A stretch of DNA of 47,752 nucleotides from Acidimicrobiales bacterium (GTDB lineage Bacteria; Actinomycetota; Acidimicrobiia; Acidimicrobiales; GCA-2861595), in contig DATAIT010000032.1 of assembly GCA_036262515.1 (NCBI GenBank), forward strand, positions 1-47,752, read 5' to 3'. The notes beneath the pieces were generated by a model. It did no database searches, was not told where the DNA came from, and saw only the letters and a program-made list of their open reading frames with translations. A program made the position numbers and the translations under genes. Below, in pieces: positions 42,245 through 47,752 of this stretch. Position 1 is the first letter of the stretch; each line of letters opens with the position of its first letter.

Positions 42245-43264
42245 TCAGCCGGACACGATCTTCGTGAACAGCTCGACGTGCTCGGCCACCATGCGGTCGG
42301 CCGAGAAGTACCCCTCGACGGAGGCCCGGCAGTCGGCCCGGTCGATCTCGTCGATCCTCCCGATGGCGTCGATCATCTCGCCCTCGTCGGCGCACAGGAA
42401 GCCGGTCTTCCCGTGTTCCACCACCTCGGGGGCGGCCCCCTCGGGGAAGGCGAGCACGGGCGTGCCGCACGCCATCGCCTCCAGCATCACCATGCCGAAC
42501 GGCTCGTTCCAGCGGATCGGGAAGATGAGCCCCCGGGCGTTGGCCAGCAGGTCGATCTTCTCCTCGTGCGCGACCTCGCCCAGGTAGCGGATCTGGTCGT
42601 TCAGGTAAGGGCGGACGTTGGCGTCGAAGTACTCGTGTTCCCACGGCTCGCGCATCTTGGCCGCCATGAGGAGGGGAACACCCGCCTTGTAACAGATCTC
42701 GGTCGCCCGGTGGGCCCCCTTGTCCGGGGACATGCGGCCGAGGAACAGGTAGTAGCCGCCCTCTCCCTTGCCCACTGGGAAGGCGTCGGCATCCAGCCCG
42801 TGATGGATCACCCGCGCGATGGGGATATCGGGCACCGGCCTGCTCTGCGCATGGGAGATGCCGATCAGGGGGACCCCGTCGGCGGCCATCCGGCCGTAGA
42901 GATCGGACAGCTCGTGGTTGAACGGGCCGTGGACGGTCGTGACGACGTGCAAGTCGGGGAAGCGCTGGGCGTATACCGGCCCCATCACCGTGTGGTCGTG
43001 GACGATGTCGTAGTCCTGAACAGCGTCGTAGGCGGCCATGATGTGCCGTAGCTCGGGGACGACCATCCCGATGCGCTGGTGCTCGGCCTCCTCCAGCGCC
43101 CACGCCCGCGGCACCGGGCAGGTGGAGTCGCCGGTGGTGAACAGCAGCACGTCGTGCCCGGCCTTGTGGAATCCGTTGGCCAGACGGTCGACCACGAGCT
43201 CGATGCCGCCGTACAGAGCGGGCGGAACGGGGGTCCACGGGGGTGCGATGACGGCGATCCGCAT
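42245..43264 (-). CDS. GT4-family glycosyltransferase
   Basis: 339 residues from ATG 43264 (GGCGGG just upstream). The GT-B N-terminal domain begins MRIAVIAPPWTPVPPALYGG and has YDIVHDHT and VTTVHGPF. The C-terminal sugar-nucleotide domain has YYLFLGRMSPDKG, IFPIRWNEPFGMVMLEAMAC and GTPVLAFPEGAAPEVVEHG, including the E-x7-E motif of retaining GT4 enzymes. The sugar donor and acceptor cannot be read from sequence. The csbD-like gene follows on the same strand. Confidence 0.92.
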   Translation of the reverse strand: MRIAVIAPPWTPVPPALYGGIELVVDRLANGFHKAGHDVLLFTTGDSTCPVPRAWALEEAEHQRIGMVVPELRHIMAAYDAVQDYDIVHDHTVMGPVYAQRFPDLHVVTTVHGPFNHELSDLYGRMAADGVPLIGISHAQSRPVPDIPIARVIHHGLDADAFPVGKGEGGYYLFLGRMSPDKGAHRATEICYKAGVPLLMAAKMREPWEHEYFDANVRPYLNDQIRYLGEVAHEEKIDLLANARGLIFPIRWNEPFGMVMLEAMACGTPVLAFPEGAAPEVVEHGKTGFLCADEGEMIDAIGRIDEIDRADCRASVEGYFSADRMVAEHVELFTKIVSG

Positions 43265-43315
43265 CCCGCCAGTCAACCATCGGCGGCCCGCGGGGCGACA
43301 GTCCGCCCGCCCGCG

Positions 43316-43321
43316 TACGGT
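43316..43321 (+). promoter_or_regulatory. -10 box of the ADC-like gene (leaderless)
   Basis: TACGGT lies 8 nt before the GTG at 43330, which supports that start. Confidence 0.5.
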
Positions 43322-43329
43322 GGGCGTTC

Positions 43330-43989
43330 GTGGCCGACCCGCCTTGGCTGCTGCGCGGCGAAGGCATGCTGGCATGGGTTGCCGCCCGCCCGACCCCGCC
43401 CCTGGTGCTGCCCTCGGGGCTGTCGTCGATCCCGGGGCCGGGCGCCGTGGTCGCCATGCGGTACGACGACACGCCCGTCGGCCCCTACGTCGAGCTGTCC
43501 GTCGTGGTGCCGGCTCGCCTGGGCCTCCGGGTCGGTGTCTGCACGGTCGCCATGGTCGTGACGTCCCCGGAGGCGCTGGCCGAGTGCCGGCGCAGCTGGG
43601 GGCTTCCCGCCGAGCTCGGGGCGCTGCGCTGGTCGGCCGCCGAGCCCGGGCACCGCTCGGTGGTATGGGAGGACCGGGCGCTGGCCTTCACCGGGCGCGC
43701 CTTCGGCCCATCGGCGTTCGTCCCTGTGGCGCCGGTGCGGTCGGTGGCGTGGCGTCCGAGCGGCGCCGTCGTGCTGGCCCGCCGGATGCGGGCCCGTGTG
43801 CGGCCTGCCCGGTGCCTGATCGAGGTGGACGGGCGCGACGAACTGTCCTGGCTGGCAGGACGGCATCCCGGTCTGAGCCTCGCCGGCGTTCGCATCGTCG
43901 CTCAGGCGGCCCGCCGCCCGGCAGGGCTTCTGTCGAGCGTGCCGTGGCCTGAGCCGGCGCCCCGGGCCGCTCCGGAGCCGGCGGGCTGA
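43330..43989 (+). CDS. Acetoacetate-decarboxylase-like domain protein
   Basis: 219 residues from GTG 43330. The segment GPGAVVAMRYDDTPVGPYVE, LSVVVPARLGLRVG is typical of the acetoacetate decarboxylase-like superfamily strand-loop-strand, followed by CTVAMVVTSPEALAECRRSW and GLPAEL. I do not see the Lys-Lys pair of true decarboxylases, so it is probably a non-decarboxylating relative of unknown function. It is the last chromosomal gene before the tRNA-Val gene, with no obvious partner. Confidence 0.7.
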   Translation: MADPPWLLRGEGMLAWVAARPTPPLVLPSGLSSIPGPGAVVAMRYDDTPVGPYVELSVVVPARLGLRVGVCTVAMVVTSPEALAECRRSWGLPAELGALRWSAAEPGHRSVVWEDRALAFTGRAFGPSAFVPVAPVRSVAWRPSGAVVLARRMRARVRPARCLIEVDGRDELSWLAGRHPGLSLAGVRIVAQAARRPAGLLSSVPWPEPAPRAAPEPAG

Positions 43990-44011
43990 CCGGGCTACGA
44001 TGACGGGCCCC

Positions 44012-44085
44012 GGGCGTATGGCTCAGTTGGTTAGAGCGCAGCCTTCACACGGCTGAGGTCACAGGTTCGAGTCCTGTTACGCCCA
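44012..44085 (+). tRNA. tRNA-Val (anticodon CAC)
   Basis: 74 nt with a perfect 7-bp acceptor stem (GGGCGTA / TACGCCC), D-arm GGCTCAGTTGGTTAGAGC, anticodon stem CAGCC / GGCTG with loop TTCACAC (anticodon CAC, codon GTG), T-arm CAGGTTCGAGTCCTG and discriminator A. CCA is not encoded in full (ACCG follows). Its 3' end is the likely attachment site of the element to the right. Confidence 0.96.
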
Positions 44086-44155
44086 CCGGGAAAAGGCCAG
44101 TTCAGGGGCCAAAAACGGCAGTTGCGGGAGCAACGGTCGAGGCCCGGGAAGCGTC

Positions 44156-44176
44156 CTGCACCACATCTGCACCACA
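44156..44176. repeat. Two direct 10-bp repeats, possible integrase arm sites
   Basis: CTGCACCACA occurs at 44156-44165 and 44167-44176, about 75 bp inside the element from the tRNA. Closely spaced direct repeats near an attachment core are typical of integrase arm-type or excisionase sites. Confidence 0.5.
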
Positions 44177-44202
44177 GGAATTTTCTGGGAGGGAGTAGTC
44201 CG

Positions 44203-44559
44203 GTGGCGAAGGTGGTCGACTTGGAGCGGCGCAAAGTCGACAAGCTGGCGGACCAAATCGAGCAGCAACTTGCCGTCCTTCCGCCCATGAGCCACCTGCA
44301 CGTCCCGATCTCGGAGGTCGAGGACCCGCAGCGCTGGCGCCGGGCGGCCCGCCTGGCTGCACACCGGTTGGGGTGGCGCGTTGCCACCGGCGTGAGCCGC
44401 CACGGCTTCGTGTGGCTGACCGACATCCGTGAGCCCCCGCCGGAGGTGCTGAAGGCGCACACAGCCGAGGTCATGGACCGTCTGGACCGGATGATCGCGG
44501 AGGCGAGGGCTGCGAGACACCGGCCGCCGGCTCGGCCCCACCAGGGCCGTCGGCTCTGA
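44203..44559 (+). CDS. Hypothetical protein of the tRNA-Val element (118 residues)
   Basis: The start is GTG 44203, after GGGAGGG. The protein begins MAKVVDLERRKVDKLADQIE and has a central RWRRAARLAAHRLGWRVATG followed by VSRHGFVWLTDIREPPPEVL, and a basic helical end. It is the only plus-strand gene of the element seen here and ends 4 bp from the end of the opposite-strand gene. The size, basic charge and position near the attachment site would suit a DNA-binding accessory protein such as an excisionase, but no family is recognised. Confidence 0.7.
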   Translation: MAKVVDLERRKVDKLADQIEQQLAVLPPMSHLHVPISEVEDPQRWRRAARLAAHRLGWRVATGVSRHGFVWLTDIREPPPEVLKAHTAEVMDRLDRMIAEARAARHRPPARPHQGRRL

Positions 44560-44563
44560 CGGG

Positions 44564-44761
44564 TCAGGCGTCAGCGATCTCGCCGGAACGACCGGCGGCG
44601 CGATCCGCTTCCACTTCGGCCAACCACGCGAGCACGGCCTCCCTGCTGTCGAGTCGCCGACCGTCACGGGTGATCGACACGTCATCAGCCGTTGAGGGGC
44701 CCGCAGCCTGAACACGGGTGACGAACTCGTCAGATGACATCGGCAGGACCCGCTCAGCCAT
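44564..44761 (-). CDS. Small hypothetical protein, antitoxin-like size (65 residues)
   Basis: ATG 44761 is preceded 6 nt upstream by a -10 box. The sequence (MAERVLPMSSDEFVTRVQAA...VSITRDGRRLDSREAVLAWL AEVEADRAAG) is acidic and short, with a strand-like VSITRDGRRLD and a C-terminal helix. That build resembles small antitoxins, but no toxin family is recognised next to it. It has its own promoter, separate from the integrase operon. Confidence 0.65.
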   Translation of the reverse strand: MAERVLPMSSDEFVTRVQAAGPSTADDVSITRDGRRLDSREAVLAWLAEVEADRAAGRSGEIADA

Positions 44762-44767
44762 GTTCCA

Positions 44768-44773
44768 AGAGTA
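44768..44773 (-). promoter_or_regulatory. -10 box of the 65-residue protein (leaderless)
   Basis: TACTCT on the minus strand lies 6 nt before the ATG at 44761. Confidence 0.5.
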
Positions 44774-44838
44774 CGAGGTGACCAGGCGGTCGGTCCGGCG
44801 CCGGCCGATATGAGCCTTCCCGGCCGTTGTGACGGCAG

Positions 44839-45102
44839 TCAGGCAGCGACGACTCGGGCTCGGGTCAAAGCCTGCCAAAGCTCGATCGCGTCACCGATCA
44901 GTTCCATCGTCACCTTCGCGCCGCCCGGTCGCTCGACGATGTCGATGACGCGAGCCACCACGGGATCGGATTCATCACCGGTGACGACGAGGTGACCGAC
45001 CACGATGGCCTCGGGATGGGCGGCCTCGTCGAGGAAGGCCCACAGCCGGCCGTCGCGGTCACGGCCCTGGACGTCGCAGGGGATGTCCAACTCAACAGCC
45101 AC
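44839..45102 (-). CDS. Small hypothetical protein (87 residues), partner of the 147-residue protein
   Basis: GTG 45102 has GGAGG 6 nt upstream and begins 3 bp after the stop of the 147-residue gene. The sequence starts MAVELDIPCDVQGRDRDGRL WAFLDEA and continues through VVGHLVVTGDESDPVVARVI, DIVERPGGAKVTMELIGD, a mostly beta pattern with DGRLW and GDESDPVVARV as the most motif-like parts. No family is recognised. The tight junction suggests the two proteins are made as a pair. Confidence 0.7.
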   Translation of the reverse strand: MAVELDIPCDVQGRDRDGRLWAFLDEAAHPEAIVVGHLVVTGDESDPVVARVIDIVERPGGAKVTMELIGDAIELWQALTRARVVAA

Positions 45103-45105
45103 CGC

Positions 45106-45549
45106 TCACCTCCGGCGATTCTTGTGCGGATTGGCTTCCTCGGTCGGCGCGAACAACCGCGCGAGACGCTCCGCCTCCACGATACCGAGGACGGGAAGGA
45201 CGACGTCGGCGTGCGGAGGCGCTCCCGTGGCCAGCACCTCGAAGCCGCCCTCGACGAGGCGCTCCACCGGACAGGTCGCGTAGCGGCTGTAGGTCGCCAG
45301 TTGGCCGGCAAGGATGCGCTGAAGCGGCCACGAGGGAAGGACGAGGTCGGTGCTCACGGCAGCCATGTTCCGGCCTCGCAGGCTGTACTCGCGCGCCTGG
45401 CGGGCTGCATGGGCCAGGAACTTGTCACCGGTGATGGGCGCACCGCGGACAGCGACTGTGGCCTCCGGTGGCACGCGACCGTCCTCGGTCCAGAACTCCT
45501 CCTCGATGGGCACCAGCGATGCAGGGTCCGGGAGACGATCGTTGGTCAC
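45106..45549 (-). CDS. Hypothetical protein (147 residues) downstream of the integrase
   Basis: GTG 45549, 34 bp after the integrase stop. The N-terminal part is acidic (DPASLVPIEEEFWTEDG). The centre has a helical region with AHAARQAREYSLRGRNMAAV and STDLVLPSWPLQRILAGQLA, then TYSRYATCPVERLVEGGFEV and HADVVLPVLG. The pattern TYSRYATC...GFEVL looks like a conserved core, but no family can be named. It precedes the 87-residue gene by 3 bp; the two are a candidate two-protein module. Confidence 0.7.
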   Translation of the reverse strand: MTNDRLPDPASLVPIEEEFWTEDGRVPPEATVAVRGAPITGDKFLAHAARQAREYSLRGRNMAAVSTDLVLPSWPLQRILAGQLATYSRYATCPVERLVEGGFEVLATGAPPHADVVLPVLGIVEAERLARLFAPTEEANPHKNRRR

Positions 45550-45583
45550 GCGGCGCCCCTGCCGGGGAGCGACACATTTCCGG

Positions 45584-46786
45584 TCACGTGTTCGATGACG
45601 TCTCCGACGTTGATGACGACGGCGGTTGCCGGTCATCGTCGGTCTTGCTGCTGCTCGGGTCATCCGCCGTTGGCCCGCCGTCTGGGCCGGCCGACGTGGT
45701 CCGGGCCGAGTCGATGAGGGCATCGAGCCGGTCGGCCAGGACGGCACCTGCCTCCTTGAACAGGTGGGCGTAGCGGTCCTTGGTGAAGAAGGACGAGCGG
45801 TGACCTGCGTAGGTGGCGATCTCCATGTCGGATGCGCCGCTGGCGACCCAGAGCGAGACGGCGGTGTGACGCATGTCGTGGAAGGTCGGAGCTGGATCGA
45901 GGCCGGACAACTGCACCGCCTGGGCCCACTCGCGCCGCCGGAGGTTGTTGGCTCGGAGCTGGGCACCGTCGCGGCCTGTGAAGACGAGCGGGTCGCTCGG
46001 GAAGCGCTCCCGGTGACGCTCGAGCTCGCCGACCAGCCTGCGAGGCAAGGTGATGGTGCGACGGCCGGCCTTGGTCTTCGTGGAGCCCTCCACCATCCCA
46101 TAGCCGGAGACCTCGACCACCTTGCGGGAGATGGACAGCGTCCGGTTGTCGAGGTCGACGTCGCTCCACCGGAGGGCCGCCAGTTCGCCGATGCGAGGCC
46201 CGGCGTAGCAGCCCACCCACACGAGGGCCCGGTAGCGGGGTGCGACCTGCTCCATGGCATCGGCGAGGACTTCCACTTGTGCCGCTGTGAGGAAGACGTC
46301 CTCCGATTCGTGCACCTTTGGACGTTCCACCTCGGCCATGGGGTTGAAGGCGATCACCCGGGCGCGCACTGCCATCCTCATGACCCTGCTCATGATCTGC
46401 GCCGCCTTCACAACCGTGGCCGCTGCTCGCCGTGTGGCCAGATCGTTCACCCAAATCTGACAGTCGGTGTAGTCGATGCTGGCGATCGGTCGTGCGCCGA
46501 AGACCGGGAGGATGTGGGTTCGCAGGTAGCTCAGGTCTCGCGCCTGAGAGGTCAATTCGAGGCCGGCGCGGGTGGGTAGGAACGACTCCGCGACAAAGTC
46601 TGCGAACCGGAGCCTCCCGAGGGCGGGGTCGACCCAGGCCCCCTTGTGCAGGTCGGTCTCGGTTGCCGCCAGGAATGCCTGCGCATCGCTCCTGCGGTCG
46701 AAGGTGGCGGTGCGCTGGGCGCCGTAGGGGTCGCGGTAGCGGGCCTCCCAGCGGTTGCTGCGGGGAGCCCGGCGGATCGAGCCCAT
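45584..46786 (-). CDS. int: Tyrosine-recombinase integrase
   Basis: 400 residues. An N-terminal AP2-like arm-binding domain (RWEARYRDPYGAQRTATFDR) and SAM-like core-binding domain (FADFVAESFLPTR) precede the catalytic domain. Catalytic residues are Arg in AGPRIGELAAL, Lys in STKTKAGRRT, H-x2-R in FHDMRHTAVS, His in AGHRSS and the nucleophile Tyr in KDRYAHL; all are present. It should insert and excise the element at the tRNA-Val 3' end. The start overlaps the XRE stop (TGATG), so both are made together. A Ser/Asp/Pro-rich tail is not conserved. Confidence 0.95.
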   Translation of the reverse strand: MGSIRRAPRSNRWEARYRDPYGAQRTATFDRRSDAQAFLAATETDLHKGAWVDPALGRLRFADFVAESFLPTRAGLELTSQARDLSYLRTHILPVFGARPIASIDYTDCQIWVNDLATRRAAATVVKAAQIMSRVMRMAVRARVIAFNPMAEVERPKVHESEDVFLTAAQVEVLADAMEQVAPRYRALVWVGCYAGPRIGELAALRWSDVDLDNRTLSISRKVVEVSGYGMVEGSTKTKAGRRTITLPRRLVGELERHRERFPSDPLVFTGRDGAQLRANNLRRREWAQAVQLSGLDPAPTFHDMRHTAVSLWVASGASDMEIATYAGHRSSFFTKDRYAHLFKEAGAVLADRLDALIDSARTTSAGPDGGPTADDPSSSKTDDDRQPPSSSTSETSSNT

Positions 46787-47616
46787 CAGCTCTTCCTCCT
46801 GGTCGTCTTCTTGGCGGTGGAGGGCGGGCGGCGCTTGCGGGCGCTCGGTGCCGCCGGCTGGTCGCCCTCGACCTCACCCGGCGTCGCTTCAAGCAAGTCT
46901 GCCGCCCAGTCGTCGCCAGAATCCAGGGCCTCGGCCGGCAACGTTCCCGCCGGGATGCGGAGCTGCTTGACCTCCACGCCCACCTCGCTCGCCATCATCA
47001 CCTTCGCCCGCACCTCCAGGTCCTCGAGCTGGTTGGCCAGCGACCGAAGCGACGTCTGCCAGTCACCCAGGTCGGAGAACGACTCCCGCACCAAGGCGGC
47101 CACCCGCTGGCCGGCCAGGGAGGCGACACGGGACTGGGCCTCGGTGAGGCGTGCGGGACCGAGGTCGGCCAGGAAGGCGTCGAGACGCAGCACCAGCTGG
47201 GCCTGCTGCACCTCCTCGCCGAAGACCAGGTCGACCAGCATGGCCACCGCCTCGCCCACCGGGGAGGGGCCGGGCACGGCCAACGTGGTGGGCTTGCCGG
47301 GGCCGGCCCACGCCGGCGGGGGCATGAAGAACCAGGTGACCGGCAGCTCGAAGGCCCGGGCGAAGGCGACGATCTCATCGGCGGTGAAGTTGCGCACGAA
47401 CCCGCCGGCCACCGACCGCTCGGCCTGGGAGAAGCTGGCCTTGGACCACCGCACCCCGAGGTAGGGCTCGAGCGCCTCGGCCGCCTGGTCCTGGGTCCAG
47501 CCCTTCAGCTGTCGGGCCCGGGCCAGGTTGTAGCCCACCACCTGATTTGGCGTCAGCCCGAGGAACGGGGCCCGCTCGGGATCGGGGGAGGGCTGTCTGG
47601 GTCGCTTCCGGGCCAT
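46786..47616 (-). CDS. XRE-family helix-turn-helix regulator of the element
   Basis: 276 residues. The N-terminal XRE domain (about 20-95) reads PNQVVGYNLARARQLKGWTQ, DQAAEALEPYLGVRWSKASF, SQAERSVAGG, followed by FTADEIVAFARAFELPVTWF. The middle is helical and leucine-rich (LVLRLDAFLADLG, LANQLEDLEVRAKV), and the tail is basic (SARKRRPPSTAKKTTRRKS). It probably controls integrase expression and excision. Its stop codon overlaps the integrase start. The upstream region is full of 10-bp-phased repeats and holds an inverted repeat, the likely operator. Confidence 0.88.
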   Translation of the reverse strand: MARKRPRQPSPDPERAPFLGLTPNQVVGYNLARARQLKGWTQDQAAEALEPYLGVRWSKASFSQAERSVAGGFVRNFTADEIVAFARAFELPVTWFFMPPPAWAGPGKPTTLAVPGPSPVGEAVAMLVDLVFGEEVQQAQLVLRLDAFLADLGPARLTEAQSRVASLAGQRVAALVRESFSDLGDWQTSLRSLANQLEDLEVRAKVMMASEVGVEVKQLRIPAGTLPAEALDSGDDWAADLLEATPGEVEGDQPAAPSARKRRPPSTAKKTTRRKS

Positions 47617-47635
47617 GTCTGCCTCTTCCGTTCTT

Positions 47636-47685
47636 GTCCGCTGGAGTCCGCTGGAGGCCGCTGGAGTCCACTGGTGTCAGCACTA
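47636..47685. repeat. Tandem 10-bp repeats upstream of the XRE gene
   Basis: Five units with period 10: GTCCGCTGGA at 47636 and 47646, then GGCCGCTGGA, GTCCACTGGT and the decayed GTCAGCACTA at 47676. The period is one DNA helical turn, so all units face the same side. They may bind the XRE regulator or a replication/partition protein. Confidence 0.65.
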
Positions 47686-47704
47686 CTAATCTACCAGTTG
47701 ACAC
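47674..47704. promoter_or_regulatory. Inverted repeat GTGTCA-N19-TGACAC, probable XRE operator
   Basis: GTGTCA (47674-47679) and TGACAC (47699-47704) flank an AT-richer 19 bp that holds TAGATT on the minus strand, a possible -10 box of the XRE gene. This placing suits autorepression. Confidence 0.5.
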
Positions 47705-47750
47705 TATCCGGCACTTGCTGGCACCTGCCGGCACTGGAGGACACTGCGTG
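47701..47750. repeat. Second 10-bp-period repeat array at the window edge
   Basis: Units of about 10 bp begin ACACT, GCACT, GCACC, GCACT and ACACT at 47701, 47711, 47721, 47731 and 47741. The phase differs from the first array by only a few bases, and the array may continue beyond the window. Confidence 0.5.
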
Positions 47751-47752
47751 GT

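Larger units (their letters stand above)
44060..47752. mobile_element. Integrated element at tRNA-Val, left part (runs off the window)
   Basis: A tyrosine integrase and XRE regulator with four small unknown genes begin directly after the tRNA-Val 3' end, the classic site for tyrosine-recombinase elements. The T-arm/acceptor end (about 44060-44085) is the expected attL core. No second copy of this 3' end is in the window, so attR and the element's size are unknown. No phage structural or conjugation gene is visible in this part. Confidence 0.75.

Noticed and set aside
44086..47752. Search for a second copy of the tRNA-Val 3' end (attR)
   Set aside because: No repeat of the T-arm/acceptor segment is seen in the window, so the right boundary is not called.

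Overview
The window is about 47.7 kb of very GC-rich DNA (roughly 70% by eye) from a chromosome of a high-GC actinobacterium. Several traits suggest class Acidimicrobiia, although this is an inference and not a match to a named genome: many genes start directly after a TANNNT -10 box (leaderless), there is a SARP/BTAD-NB-ARC regulator, a MoxR-DUF58-TgpA cluster, DUF3048 and DUF4184 proteins, and a 'GYWLxxxDGGVFAFGDA' repeat protein. The right end (after about 44.1 kb) is the left part of an integrated mobile element placed at a tRNA-Val gene; the rest looks like ordinary chromosome.

Layout. 0-3.3 kb: the tail of a surface protein, an orphan OmpR-type response regulator, a strip of 11-bp-phased TTGAGG repeats, then two secreted WxL-like proteins and a membrane-anchored DUF916 (WxL-interacting type) protein, which together look like a cell-surface system. 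3.3-10.8 kb: an operon of a MoxR ATPase, a DUF58 protein and a TgpA-like transglutaminase that has lost its catalytic Cys, divergent from a DUF2207 membrane protein and a secreted trypsin-like protease. 10.9-24 kb: an ECF sigma factor with a built-in zinc finger, two divergent DUF3048 lipoproteins, a 1053-residue SARP-NB-ARC-TPR regulator, a CDF metal transporter, a DUF4184 protein, an HxlR regulator divergent from a cytosolic HtrA-like protease, a group 2 sigma-70 factor, a YceI protein and a repeat plus GH25-like secreted protein.

24-38 kb: a long minus-strand block of aconitase, glutamate synthase large subunit, PlsC-like acyltransferase, LarA-domain protein, zinc alcohol dehydrogenase and a fatty acyl-CoA reductase-HAD fusion. 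A divergent TetR gene with two perfect 14-bp palindromes faces this block. Three copies of a 39-bp covarying hairpin repeat are scattered only in this block. 38-44 kb: an ECF sigma factor coupled to an anti-sigma factor whose outer part resembles an amino-acid/ligand binding protein, two small conserved proteins, an MscS channel, CsbD, a GT4 glycosyltransferase and an acetoacetate-decarboxylase-like protein.

44-47.75 kb: tRNA-Val(CAC), then a tyrosine integrase translationally coupled to an XRE regulator, and four small unrecognised proteins; the element runs off the window. The best candidates for undescribed biology are the actinobacterial WxL/DUF916 locus with its phased operator, the ligand-binding anti-sigma factor, the dispersed 39-bp hairpin family, the TetR-controlled acyl reductase/LarA operon and the small-gene cargo of the tRNA-Val element.
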